Positions 21,003 through 30,008 of a stretch of 64,000 bases of DNA are shown in pieces; the stretch's first letter is position 1, and each line of letters begins with the position of its first letter. The stretch is from positions 171,095-235,094 of the forward strand of contig JAEMGR010000006.1 in NCBI GenBank assembly GCA_016458225.1. Reading direction: 5' to 3'. The position numbers were made by a program, and so were the translations under genes. The DNA is from Myxococcaceae bacterium JPH2 (GTDB taxonomy: Bacteria; Myxococcota; Myxococcia; Myxococcales; Myxococcaceae). Below the pieces are notes generated by a model, which was not told the DNA's origin, ran no database searches, and was given only the letters and a program-made list of their open reading frames with translations.

Positions 21003-21545
21003 TCAGTACATGGGGGGACGGGCGTCATCGGAGTGCGGCCCGTGGTGGTGCCCGCGACCGCGCCAGCCGCAGCGGCCGTGGTGGCGGCCCTGCCAGCCGT
21101 GGTGCCAGCCGCGCTCCATCAGGTCCGCGAGCTCGCGGCGCTGGTGCGGCTCCAGGGCCTCGTGGACCTGCGCGAGCGCGCCCTGCACGGTGCGGCGGAC
21201 TTCCTCCAGCGCGATGTCCTGGCGGCTGAACAGCTCGCGCACGGCGGCGCCGTCGAACTGCTCGCCGCGCATGGCCTGGGCGAGGCTGGAGCGGCTGTCA
21301 CCGAGCACCGAGCGCGCCTTGCCGAGCGCCTCGAACACGTCATCCACGGCCTTCGAAATGACCTTCTCCTGGCCGGGCGTCGCGTCCAGCCGCTCGAACA
21401 GCCAGTGCAGGCGGGGACGCCAACCGAAGCCGCGGCGCTCGCCGTGTCCGAACGGGTGATGCGAGTGCCAGCGGTGGTGATAGCCCCGGCGCACCGTGGC
21501 GAAGAGTCCGGCGAGGCACGCGGTTCCAAAGACAAATCCAAACAT
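21003..21545 (-). CDS. Spy/CpxP-like periplasmic protein, His-rich
   Basis: The ATG at 21545 with AGGAG upstream gives 180 residues; the frame extends further 5' without support. A short N-terminal hydrophobic segment (MFGFVFGTACLAGLFATV) precedes a His-rich stretch (YHHRWHSHHPFGHG). The all-helical core includes ATPGQEKVISK and LEPHQRRELADL, positioned like the two LTxxQ motifs of Spy/CpxP proteins. The C-terminus is again His/Gly-rich (HHGWQGRHHGRCGW). Such proteins act as periplasmic chaperones or metal-responsive inhibitors of a sensor kinase. It is the first gene of the operon containing that kinase and its regulator. Confidence 0.8.
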   Translation of the reverse strand: MFGFVFGTACLAGLFATVRRGYHHRWHSHHPFGHGERRGFGWRPRLHWLFERLDATPGQEKVISKAVDDVFEALGKARSVLGDSRSSLAQAMRGEQFDGAAVRELFSRQDIALEEVRRTVQGALAQVHEALEPHQRRELADLMERGWHHGWQGRHHGRCGWRGRGHHHGPHSDDARPPMY

Positions 21546-21622
21546 GGACTGCTCCTGGGTAGGCCCGAGCGGACTGCGAAGGGCGCGGGCGTTGTTGACG
21601 GAGCAGAAAGTAGAGAGGCGGT

Positions 21623-21660
21623 GTGAAGCGCACGCCCGGGACGGGTGAAGAAGTGTGAAG
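21623..21660 (-). promoter_or_regulatory. Candidate response-regulator binding repeats (GTGAAG)
   Basis: GTGAAG occurs at 21623-21628, 21645-21650 and 21655-21660, that is 22 and 10 bp apart, about 80-115 bp upstream of the Spy-like start. OmpR-family regulators bind direct repeats with helical-turn spacing, so this could be an autoregulatory site. Confidence 0.4.
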
Positions 21661-21755
21661 GGGGCGGAGAACACTTCTGAAAGCCCGATTGTCGGTTGGA
21701 CGACGCTTGGCGGCCCGGTGGTCGGGTGGGCTCCTGGCTCCAGCTGGCAAGTGAG

Positions 21756-21761
21756 TAGAAT
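21756..21761 (+). promoter_or_regulatory. Possible -10 element for the cold-shock gene
   Basis: TAGAAT matches the sigma-70 -10 box at five of six positions. The -35 region is poor (CTGGCT at 16 bp spacing). It would give an untranslated leader of about 80 nt, and long leaders are common for csp genes. Confidence 0.3.
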
Positions 21762-21847
21762 TCCCTGCGTGCCGGAGCGATGTCCGTCCCGTCACGGGGG
21801 GTCTGGTGACGCCGGGTCCCCAGTCAGAGCAGAAAGAAGAAGGTCAC

Positions 21848-22054
21848 ATGGCAACTGGAACTGTGAAGTGGTTCAACGACGCGAAGGGGTTCGGGTTCAT
21901 CGCCCAGGAGAATGGTGAGGATGTCTTCTGCCACCACTCCGCCATCAACATGGATGGCTTCCGTACCCTCCAAGAGGGTCAGAAGGTGGAGTTCGACGTG
22001 ACGCGCGGTCCCAAGGGACTCCAGGCCCAGAACGTGCGCCTCTCCCAGAGCTGA
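21848..22054 (+). CDS. Cold-shock protein (CspA family)
   Basis: The 68-residue protein starts at the ATG at 21848 behind AGAAGG. It carries RNP1 KGFGFI and RNP2 DVFCHHSAI, the nucleic-acid binding motifs of the cold-shock domain, and GTVKWFND at the N-terminus. It would bind single-stranded RNA or DNA as an RNA chaperone. Length is exactly typical. It is monocistronic, with a hairpin 27 bp after the stop. Confidence 0.95.
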   Translation: MATGTVKWFNDAKGFGFIAQENGEDVFCHHSAINMDGFRTLQEGQKVEFDVTRGPKGLQAQNVRLSQS

Positions 22055-22080
22055 GCAGGACTCGGGACTCCGCGCCGGGT

Positions 22081-22110
22081 GGGCCAGTCTTCTCTCGGAG
22101 GACTGGGCCC
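22081..22110 (+). terminator. Hairpin after the cold-shock gene
   Basis: The arms form a stem with one bulged G and one G-U, and a 5-nt loop (CCAGTCTTC pairing with GAGGACTGG, extended by GGG/CCC). No clear T-tract follows, so strength is uncertain. Confidence 0.5.
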
Positions 22111-22697
22111 TCGGCGTCCCCGTCCGTGGGCGGACAGCCAGCCCGTGGCTGTTCTCCCGCCAACACCCGGCACCTTGTCTGTCTTGAGGTCAAGAGCGTG
22201 GCCGCGCTCCGATGCGCGCCACCTGCCCTGCGGCTTCGATGACGGCACACGCACCCAGGCCTGCGCGCGCTGGGGCTCAGGCCGACAGTTCCCTCACGCG
22301 CACGGCATCGTGTCGGCTCAACGCCAGCGGCGCGGCGAGCCCGCGTATGTGAAGGCTCCAGGTGTCGTGGCTCGCCCGCTCCAGGCGACTCTCCCCGACA
22401 TGCCCTGGGATTCTCGGAGCACCTGAACCTTGAGAGGCTGCCGCTCCGACCAGTCGCGAGCGTTCGCCGCGGCCTGATTCAACCCCGCCGCAACGTGGCT
22501 GGCCGGCGAGTTCGTGTTCGCTCTGCCGGGCGTCTCTCTCTTCCTGCGTTCGTGGCTCACGCAGTTGAAACGCCACGCCTGCTCCAGCGCGTGTCCAGCG
22601 TGGTGCCTCGACACTTCGACGTGAGACTCGGGAGGGCTGGGCACATAGCGTGCGGTGCGGGTTCCCGTTTCCGAGTGCACGTGTGATGCGCGGTGCG
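22111..22697. other. Intergenic region without a convincing gene
   Basis: About 590 bp separate the cold-shock terminator from the end of the TetR gene. Several short open frames exist on both strands, but none has a ribosome binding site and the third-position GC bias is weaker than in the neighbours. The minus frame 22318-22680 is the most protein-like and could be a decayed remnant. Confidence 0.4.
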
Positions 22698-23501
22698 TCA
22701 GGGGGCCTGTCGCGGCGGCCCTGGGCGCTTGCGGCCCTTGCGCGAGACGAGGGCGTCGAGGCCGTCAAGGACGCGCTCGAGGCCGAAGTGGAAGGCGTGG
22801 TCCGGGTCGAGCGTGGCGCCGTGCGCGGCGCCCGCGGCGGAGCCGACCCGAGACGCGAGGGGGTAGCGTGCCGGGTCGAGGATGCGTCCCAGGAGCGGCG
22901 CGTTCGCGCTCCACCACTCCGCGTCGCTCTGGGAGGACTCCCGTTTGGCGGCCGTGGCCGCGGCGGAGGCGCGCGCCGTGGACTCGACGAAGCCGAGCAC
23001 GAAGCTCAGCGCGGCATCTCTCTCCACATCCTCCAGCCCGATGCCATCGAGCGCGCCCAACTCGTACTCGTACTTCTCCATCAACCCGGGGCCGAGCGGC
23101 GGGCGCAGCGTGGACACCTCTGCGAGCCAGCCGTGGCGCTCGTGCAGGGCGCGGTTGTCGTGAGCCACGGCCTCCAGCCGCGCGCGCCAGCCCGTGCCCC
23201 GCGGTGCGCGCCGCTCCATGCGCGCATAGAGCCAGTCGAGCATCAGGTCCACCACCTCCGCCCTGCCGGGGACGTAGGTGTAGAGCGTCATCGGGCCAAC
23301 CGACAGGCGCTCGGCCAGCTTGCGCATGGTCAGCGCGTCCAGGCCCTCCTCATCCGCGAGCGCGATGCCCGCGACGACGATGGCGTCCACGCTCAGCGTG
23401 GGCTTGGGGCCACGCTGCCCCGAAGGAGTGGGGAGGTCCTTGCGCCACAGAAGCTCCAGCGTCCGGGCCGGGTCGCCCGCCCCGCTGCGATGAGAAGCCA
23501 T
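22698..23501 (-). CDS. TetR-family repressor with tetracycline-repressor-type C-terminal domain
   Basis: I start at the ATG at 23501, preceded by GGGAGAC, giving 267 residues. The helix-turn-helix is LTMRKLAERLSVGPMTLYTYV, followed by PGRAEVVDLMLD, the TetR/AcrR form whose C-terminal domain belongs to the TetR_C group. The C-terminal part (ALSFVLGFVESTARA, HAFHFGLERVLDGLD) fits that domain. It is divergent from a VOC-family gene. A perfect 7-bp palindrome in the gap is the probable operator, so it likely represses both itself and the neighbour. Confidence 0.87.
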   Translation of the reverse strand: MASHRSGAGDPARTLELLWRKDLPTPSGQRGPKPTLSVDAIVVAGIALADEEGLDALTMRKLAERLSVGPMTLYTYVPGRAEVVDLMLDWLYARMERRAPRGTGWRARLEAVAHDNRALHERHGWLAEVSTLRPPLGPGLMEKYEYELGALDGIGLEDVERDAALSFVLGFVESTARASAAATAAKRESSQSDAEWWSANAPLLGRILDPARYPLASRVGSAAGAAHGATLDPDHAFHFGLERVLDGLDALVSRKGRKRPGPPRQAP

Positions 23502-23536
23502 GTCTCCCAGTGCCAGAGATGACCTTGACTGGCTAC

Positions 23537-23553
23537 TCCGTACGATGTACGGA
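23537..23553. promoter_or_regulatory. Palindromic operator between tetR-like and VOC genes
   Basis: TCCGTAC-N3-GTACGGA is a perfect inverted repeat centred at 23545, 36 bp upstream of the TetR start and 35 bp upstream of the VOC start. A -35-like TTGACT lies at 23525-23530. The size fits a TetR dimer site. Confidence 0.65.
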
Positions 23554-23587
23554 ATATTGAGTTCCACGAGGTCGCCGAGGGCTCCCC

Positions 23588-23989
23588 ATGCGCGTCACCG
23601 CGTCCGCTGTCTCCTTGAATGTCGATGATGTCGTCGCGTCCGCGTCGTTCGTGAAGCGCCACTTCGGCTTCACCGAGGACATGTCGGCGGACGGGTTCGT
23701 GTCCTTGTCGCGCAAGGACGTGGGCTTCCAGCTCATCTACCTGCGCAAGGGGCTGGCGACGCTGAAGCCGGAGTCGCTGAAGCACCAGCGGGCGGAGGGG
23801 GTGCTCGTGGTCCTCGTGGTCGACGACGTCGACGCGGAGTACCGCCGGCTCCAGACGGAAGGGGTGGCGGTGCTCACGCCCATCGAGACGGAGTCGTGGG
23901 GCGAGCGCTACTTCCAGGTGGCGGACGGCAATGGCGTCATCATCCAGCTCGTCCAGTGGGTCCAGGCGCCGCCGGGTGCGGGGGCCTGA
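23588..23989 (+). CDS. VOC-family (glyoxalase/bleomycin resistance-like) protein
   Basis: The 133-residue protein has the beta-alpha-beta-beta-beta pattern of the vicinal oxygen chelate fold. VSLNVDDVVASASFVKRHFG is the first module and VVDDVDAEYRRLQTEGV the second, with GERYFQVADGNGVIIQLVQW at the C-terminal metal-binding strand. Such proteins bind or modify small toxic compounds. Divergent regulation by a TetR protein points to a detoxification or resistance role; the substrate is unknown. Confidence 0.85.
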   Translation: MRVTASAVSLNVDDVVASASFVKRHFGFTEDMSADGFVSLSRKDVGFQLIYLRKGLATLKPESLKHQRAEGVLVVLVVDDVDAEYRRLQTEGVAVLTPIETESWGERYFQVADGNGVIIQLVQWVQAPPGAGA

Positions 23990-24478
<489 letters not shown>

Positions 24479-26599
24479 TTATGGGTCGATGCCCAGTTCG
24501 GTGAAGACGAAGCTCAAGGTGAATGCCACTTCGCGCAGGAACGCATACCGGTCCGAGGGACCTGCGTGGCCCGTATCCATGTCCATGTGGAGGAGCAGGG
24601 GCGTGTCGCGCGTCTTGTTGGCCCGCAGCCGGGCGACCCACTTCGCGGGCTGCCAGTAATTCACCTGGCTGTCGTTCAGCGCGGCCATCACCAGCATCGC
24701 TGGGTAGGGCTGTCGTTTGACCTGAGTGTAGGGGCAGTACTGCTTGATGTTGGCGTAGTCCGCGGCGAGGGTGGGGTTTCCCCACTCCGCATACTCGGGA
24801 ATGGTGAGGGCCAAGGAGGCGTCCAGCATCGCGTCGAGGACATCCACGAAGGGGTAGTGCAGGAGCGCTACGCGGAACAGGTCCGGGCGCAGATTGAGGA
24901 CCGTCCCCACGAGCAGCCCACCGGCGCTGCCACCCCAGATGGCCAGTCGCTCCCGAGACGTGTAGCCCCGGTCGATGAGCGCCTCCGCCACGGAGATGAA
25001 GTCCGTGAAGGTGTTCATCTTCTGGTGTCCACGACCCGCGTCGTGCCACGCCTCGCCGAGTTCTCCGCCGCCGCGCACGTGCGCCGTGGCCACCACGATG
25101 CCGCGCTCCAGCATGGAGATGTCATTGGAGAAGAAGCCCAGGGACGGGGTGTCACCGTATGCGCCATAGCCCTTGAGGTACATGGGGGCGCTGCCGTCCC
25201 GGCGCAAACCCTTGCGGTACACGAGGCTGACCGGGACTCGCGTCCCGTCCGCCACCGTCACGGACAGCCGCTCCGTCGTGTAGCGTGAGGGCTCATAGCC
25301 AGGAACGTGCTGCTGCTTGAGAAGTGTTCGCTGGTGCGTCCTCATGTCGTAGTCGAAGGTGGCGGCAGGGGTGATGGGCGACTGATAGCGGAACCGCAAG
25401 ACGCGCGTGTTCCACTCCTCGTTTCGCTCCAGGTCCACCTCGTAGACCTCCTCGGGAAAGCTCACCCGGTGTCGCTCCCCCGTGGTGAGGTCGAGCACTG
25501 TCAGGTACTGCAGCCCTGCCTCACGCTCGGAGAGCACGAGATGGTCCGCGAAGAGCTCGACGCCCTCCAACATCACCGCCTGCCGAGGGGCCAGCAGCTC
25601 CTTCCAGTGTTCCGGGCCAGGTGCCTCCACTGGGGCGGTGACGAGGCGGAACTGGGGGGCGTGGGAGTTGGTTCGGATGTAGAAGAGTCCGCCCCGGTGG
25701 TCCACGCTGTACGTGTGACCTTCCTCTCGCGGGGCCACCATGCGAGGCGTTGCCGCGGGCGTGTCTGCCTTCAGCACGCGCACCTCGCTCAGGGTGTTTC
25801 CCCGGCTCTGGATGAAGAGGTAGTCGCCCGACCGCGAGCGGGAAAGGGCCAGGTTGAGGCGCTCGTCCGTCTCTTCGAAGGCAAGGGTGTCTTGGGGCTC
25901 GCCCAACACATGACGCCAGAGGCGGTGTGAGCGCTTCGCCGCGTCCTCGGTGACATAGAGCAGGGTGCGATTGTCGGCGGCCCAGGCTACGCCATCGACA
26001 TGGTCGCGCTGTTCAGGCAGCAGTGTCCCGGTGCGAAGGTCCTTGATGAAAAGGGTGTAGTCGCGTGCTCCGGTGGTGTCGATGGAGTACGCCAGGAGTT
26101 GACCGTCGTCGCTGACCGTGAAGGCCTTGAGCTTGATGAAGCGGTGTCCGGTGGCGAGCACGTTCAGGTCGAGCAGCACCTCTTCGGGCCCTTCGGGGGA
26201 GATGCGCTTGCGACAGTGGATCGGGTAGGGCTTGCCTGCCTCGGTCCGCGAGTAGTGGAGGTATCCACCCTTGCGATGGGGCACGCTGGAGTCCGTTTGT
26301 TGGAGGTGTCCGAGCATCTCCTGGTAGAGGCGCTCCTGGAGAACGGCTGAGCGCTGCATGAACGCCCGTGCATAGTCCGTTTCCGCCTGGAGGTAGGCGA
26401 GCACCTCGGGGTTGTTCTGCTCTTGAAGCCACGCGTACTCGTCCTGGCGCGTATCCCCATGGAGGGTGATGGCATGAGGGACGCGCTTCGCGATCGGTGG
26501 CGCGAGTGGGCTCGCGACGACGAAGGAGGCGGCGCGAGGCGGCGTCGCGCAGGCGACGGTCAGCACGAGGGCCCACGGCATGATGTTCATTGCGTTCAT
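24479..26599 (-). CDS. Prolyl oligopeptidase family (S9A, oligopeptidase B-like) serine peptidase, exported
   Basis: From the ATG at 26599 the protein has 706 residues. It begins with a hydrophobic leader ending near VACATPP, so it is either a lipoprotein or a cleaved secretory protein. The N-terminal half is the beta-propeller that filters substrates. The C-terminal alpha/beta hydrolase carries the Ser nucleophile in GGSAGG (about 556), Asp in ALNDSQVNYW (about 641) and His in DTGHAG (about 676). It cleaves short peptides after basic or proline residues. The family usually shows HGG-type surroundings at the His, so specificity is uncertain. Starts at 26611 and 26590 are alternatives. The frame is open to 27007 but then overlaps the next gene. 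Confidence 0.88.
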   Translation of the reverse strand: MNAMNIMPWALVLTVACATPPRAASFVVASPLAPPIAKRVPHAITLHGDTRQDEYAWLQEQNNPEVLAYLQAETDYARAFMQRSAVLQERLYQEMLGHLQQTDSSVPHRKGGYLHYSRTEAGKPYPIHCRKRISPEGPEEVLLDLNVLATGHRFIKLKAFTVSDDGQLLAYSIDTTGARDYTLFIKDLRTGTLLPEQRDHVDGVAWAADNRTLLYVTEDAAKRSHRLWRHVLGEPQDTLAFEETDERLNLALSRSRSGDYLFIQSRGNTLSEVRVLKADTPAATPRMVAPREEGHTYSVDHRGGLFYIRTNSHAPQFRLVTAPVEAPGPEHWKELLAPRQAVMLEGVELFADHLVLSEREAGLQYLTVLDLTTGERHRVSFPEEVYEVDLERNEEWNTRVLRFRYQSPITPAATFDYDMRTHQRTLLKQQHVPGYEPSRYTTERLSVTVADGTRVPVSLVYRKGLRRDGSAPMYLKGYGAYGDTPSLGFFSNDISMLERGIVVATAHVRGGGELGEAWHDAGRGHQKMNTFTDFISVAEALIDRGYTSRERLAIWGGSAGGLLVGTVLNLRPDLFRVALLHYPFVDVLDAMLDASLALTIPEYAEWGNPTLAADYANIKQYCPYTQVKRQPYPAMLVMAALNDSQVNYWQPAKWVARLRANKTRDTPLLLHMDMDTGHAGPSDRYAFLREVAFTLSFVFTELGIDP

Positions 26600-26799
26600 C
26601 CAGCCCACCATCCTCTGTCTCAATGTCAGATGCGGTACAGGACCACGCCCAGCGCCTTGAAAGCGAGCATGGCGTGGCGCTGTGGGCGCCAGGCCCGCCG
26701 GCACGGGCGCACCGGTGACCACGCCATCGCCGAGCCACCCGGCGAGGTTCCGCTTCCAGACGAGGCGCCGGGTGTCCGTCCTGCGGGCGAGGAGTTCGT

Positions 26800-27834
26800 T
26801 CAGGGCGAGGTGGGCCGAGCGAAGCGCGCCACCACCTGTCGATTGAATGCGGGGAGATCCGCGGGCTGGCGGCTGGTGACGAGCGTTCCATCCATCACCA
26901 CTTCCTCGTCGACCCAGGTGGCTCCGGCATTCTGCAGGTCCCGGCGGAGGGAAGGGTAGGACGTCACGCGACGCCCCTTCACGCCACCGGCGTCCGCGAG
27001 CAGCCACAGCCCGTGGCAGATGGCCGCGACCGGCTTCTTTGTCCGAAGGAAGTCCTGCACGAAGGTCACCGCCTCGGGGACGAGCCGCAGGCTGTCCGCG
27101 CTCTCGGTGCCGCCGGGGAGATAGAGCGCGTGGTACGTGTCGGCGCGGACGTCACCGAGGGCGCGGTCCACCGGGAACTCGCTCACCTGTCCTGGTCCCG
27201 CCGACGCGCGCACGCTCCCGGCCTTGGGTGCTACCAGCTCCACCTTTGCTCCCGCGTTCTCCAGAGCGCGACGCGTCTCGGTCATCTCGGGAACGTTGAA
27301 GCCGTTCGTGACGAGCATCGCCACGGTCCTGCCCGCGAGCGGGCCTGCTGCCAGGGCAGGCGCGTTTGGAATGGCCTTTGAGGCGACGGGCGGCGAGGGA
27401 GGGGTGGTCTGCGCGGGGACCTCCGGGCGTGGCTCTTTGTGGAAGACCTTGCTCACGATGGTCCACTGGCCGTTGAGCTTGAGCAGCGAGATGTAGTCGA
27501 TGAAGTTCCACTTCGGCGCGCGGATGGAGACCTTGGCGACGGCGGCGGTGCCAAAGACATCCACCTGGAGGACCCGGTCCTCGCGCTCGGGGAAGGGGTG
27601 CTTCGCCACGTTCTGGATGTACTCCGCGCTCGTCCAGGCCGTGAATGCGCCCTCGGGGCTCACGAAGAGGAGCTTCGACTCGGGATGGAACGCGCGCTGG
27701 AGTCGTGCGGCGTCGCCGGACTTCACCCCCTCGGTGTAGTCAGCGACGGTCGCGCGGATGGCGTCGACGTCTTCGTTGGGGGTGGCCATCAACCAGGTGG
27801 CGAGCAGGGTCGAGGCCAAGGGAGACAGCATCAT
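26800..27834 (-). CDS. Fusion of NTF2-like (lumazine-binding-type) domain and DJ-1/PfpI domain
   Basis: The 344-residue protein starts behind GGAGGA. Residues about 1-20 may be a signal peptide. Residues about 20-135 match the NTF2-like putative lumazine-binding domain (IRATVADYTEGVKSGDAARL, WTIVSKVFHKEP). A Pro-rich linker leads to a DJ-1/PfpI domain (about 167-340) with the nucleophile elbow AAICHGLW (Cys273, His274) and the activating Glu183 (NVPEMTE). Each half exists separately elsewhere; the fusion is uncommon. DJ-1/PfpI proteins act as glyoxalase-like, deglycase or stress proteins. It is the upstream neighbour of the S9A peptidase, about 200 bp away. Confidence 0.85.
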   Translation of the reverse strand: MMLSPLASTLLATWLMATPNEDVDAIRATVADYTEGVKSGDAARLQRAFHPESKLLFVSPEGAFTAWTSAEYIQNVAKHPFPEREDRVLQVDVFGTAAVAKVSIRAPKWNFIDYISLLKLNGQWTIVSKVFHKEPRPEVPAQTTPPSPPVASKAIPNAPALAAGPLAGRTVAMLVTNGFNVPEMTETRRALENAGAKVELVAPKAGSVRASAGPGQVSEFPVDRALGDVRADTYHALYLPGGTESADSLRLVPEAVTFVQDFLRTKKPVAAICHGLWLLADAGGVKGRRVTSYPSLRRDLQNAGATWVDEEVVMDGTLVTSRQPADLPAFNRQVVARFARPTSP

Positions 27835-28011
27835 GGATTCCTCCGAGAGGGTGTCCCGTCACTCTTGCGTGCGCATCGCCCAGCCAGCGGGGACATTCCG
27901 CCAGCGGTGGGGCGGAGCGGTGAGCGGCAGCCATGAGCGGTGAGCGGCGGCGAAGCGCGGTCCGCTCCCCTGAGAGGAATGCAAACAGGGCCGAGGGAAC
28001 TCCGGCCTGCG

Positions 28012-29688
28012 CTACGGCAGCGGAACGATGGTGCGCTCTGGGTTCAACGGGCTGAGGAGCGGCCTGAGCCGTTCGGCCACATCAGCGCGCAGGCTCACCA
28101 TCATCCGATGCGTGCTCGAGCCCGGAAGACGTAGGACGTCATAGGTCTCGTACGCGGTATTGAAGTCCCCCTGGAAGTTCTCCCTGAACGGCGTCAGGTG
28201 ATGGAATCCTGAATGGAGGACGTACACCGCGGGCCGGACCTCGTTCGCGGTGTAGCGGTAGTCACTTCGGCCATAGAAATTCCGACGTGTTCCATGGTGG
28301 GCGAGGTGCTCATCCGTGAGTCCCAGGATGTCGTGGATATACGTATCGGGAAGCTCGAACCCGAGCAGTCCGATTCCTTCGCCAGCCACCACGTCTTCCT
28401 TTCGCAGTCCTGTGCGGAGTGCGCGCGCAATGACTCCGTAGAAATCGGCAGGTTGCTCCAGTTCCCAGTGCATGCGAGGGAAGAAGTGGACCTGCGATGC
28501 CTCCACGTACATCCCGAGGCCCGCTGCTGTGGCCAATGCAATCCCTGCCACCGGCCGAAGCCCAGCGCGCACCCGCCGTGCCCCGGTGCCCAGGGCGCTC
28601 AGGCCCGCTGCTGCAGGAAACATCAAGAGGGGGGTGTACATGGTCAGCAGCCGGAAGTGCGGCATCCAATCCCCTCCCTGAAGCAGAACGAGCAGTGAGG
28701 CGCCCATCCCCGTCAAGCTGCCGAGCCACGCCGATGGCGAGCGAGGGGGGAGGATGGTGCCCAGGACGGACAAGATGATGAGGAGCGGGGTCGTGAGGAA
28801 GAATCCCCAGAGATAGCTCGCGCCGTTGCGCGCATTCACGAGCAGCTCGGGGACATTCGAGAGGGTGACCGCCTTGGCCGCCACGCTGTTGGGCATCGCG
28901 TGCCCGTAGAAGAACAAGCGACCTCCCGTCACAGTGGTGATGATGACGCCCCACCCCAGGGCCATCCGCAGCACATCCCTTTGGGACTCGCGCGCGTCGT
29001 TGGACAGCCGCCGAGCCACCAATAACCGGAAGACGGCGAAGAGAGGGAGCAGCGCGGCGGACTCGGGGCGGGTCGTGAAGAGGAGACCTCCGAGGATGGC
29101 GGGTACGAGAGGCCGGCGGCTTGTCAGCACTGCGCCCGCTGTTTGGACCAAGAGCAGGCTGAAGAGCCCTGCCTCAAGCCCGTTCACGGCGTTGACGAAA
29201 TAGCCCGGGAGGGTGGCAGCCAGCAGGGCTGCGCCCCACGCTGCATTCACAGGCACGCGCAGCCTGAGGAGGAATCTCCAGGATTGCACCACCGCGGCGA
29301 TTGCGAGCGCCCCGCCGAGGATGCTGCAGAAGAGATCCGGGCGGATACCGAGCGACAAGGGAATGGCCGTGATGAGCGTCCAGAGGAGGTTGGTGAACCC
29401 CTCGACTCTTTCCGTCGTGTTGTAGACGAACCCGTGCCCGTGGATGAAGTTCCAGGCGTGCCGGTAGCTGATGTAGGCGTCATCGACGATCTCCTTTTGG
29501 GAGAACGCGAGCCCAATCAGCGGCAGGGCCAGGAGTGCCGCGCCGCGGGCTCGATGTGAAAGCCACGAGCTGGGCTCGGGTCGCCTGGGTGTGCCCGGTA
29601 GCCCTGCCTGAGGGGGCCCGATGGGGTCGGTATTCCTCTGTGAAGAGGGGCGAGCATCACTGGGCTGGAATGAGGCATTCGGGTTCAT
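28012..29688 (-). CDS. GT-C-type multi-pass membrane glycosyltransferase-like protein
   Basis: Starting at the ATG at 29688 gives 558 residues; the frame stays open to 29973 and an ATG at 29760 is a second option, since neither has a strong ribosome binding site. After a polar N-terminus the first helix is followed by VDDAYISYRHAWNFIHGHG. This is the acidic first periplasmic loop typical of GT-C transferases that use polyprenyl-phosphate sugars. About ten more hydrophobic helices follow, then a soluble C-terminal domain. It probably adds a sugar or lipid-linked unit to a cell-envelope polymer. No polysaccharide genes adjoin it, so the target is open. Confidence 0.75.
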   Translation of the reverse strand: MNPNASFQPSDARPSSQRNTDPIGPPQAGLPGTPRRPEPSSWLSHRARGAALLALPLIGLAFSQKEIVDDAYISYRHAWNFIHGHGFVYNTTERVEGFTNLLWTLITAIPLSLGIRPDLFCSILGGALAIAAVVQSWRFLLRLRVPVNAAWGAALLAATLPGYFVNAVNGLEAGLFSLLLVQTAGAVLTSRRPLVPAILGGLLFTTRPESAALLPLFAVFRLLVARRLSNDARESQRDVLRMALGWGVIITTVTGGRLFFYGHAMPNSVAAKAVTLSNVPELLVNARNGASYLWGFFLTTPLLIILSVLGTILPPRSPSAWLGSLTGMGASLLVLLQGGDWMPHFRLLTMYTPLLMFPAAAGLSALGTGARRVRAGLRPVAGIALATAAGLGMYVEASQVHFFPRMHWELEQPADFYGVIARALRTGLRKEDVVAGEGIGLLGFELPDTYIHDILGLTDEHLAHHGTRRNFYGRSDYRYTANEVRPAVYVLHSGFHHLTPFRENFQGDFNTAYETYDVLRLPGSSTHRMMVSLRADVAERLRPLLSPLNPERTIVPLP

Positions 29689-30008
29689 TCGGGACACTGA
29701 CCCCAGTTGGCGGCTGTCGAGCACGGTGTCTGTGCATCGTCCTGGATACGTGGGCGACATTCCAGAGGTTCTCCGGAAAGGATTTGCAGTTGCACATGGG
29801 CACTCTTCTTCGGCGCCAGCATGCGCGCCCGGCAAGGACGCGTTGGCGATCTCTCGTTTGTCAGGGATTCCCCGCACCACGCAGCCAGAGCAGAAAACGC
29901 AGCCGCAGGAGGACGTCTCGCTTTCGTTCGACGGCGCAGAGCGCTCGGCAAGCCCGCTGACCTCAGAATGCACCCGAGACTGCGCCTCGAGAGAATAGTC
30001 TCCGGGGC
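29689..30008. other. Region between the GT-C gene and the GNAT gene
   Basis: About 320 bp between divergent genes. Part of it is open in frame with the membrane protein and might encode an N-terminal extension, but the Cys-rich translation (SCGCVFCSGCVV) does not look like the rest of the protein. No palindrome or clear promoter was found. Confidence 0.35.

Noticed and set aside
22318..22680. Minus-strand open frame of 120 codons between the cold-shock and TetR genes
   Set aside because: No ribosome binding site, no signal or domain, and weak codon bias. It may be a decayed gene but cannot be supported as a CDS.
29689..29973. N-terminal extension of the GT-C membrane protein
   Set aside because: The extension is Cys/Ser-rich and unlike the family. 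The internal ATGs at 29688 or 29760 are better starts, though not certain.
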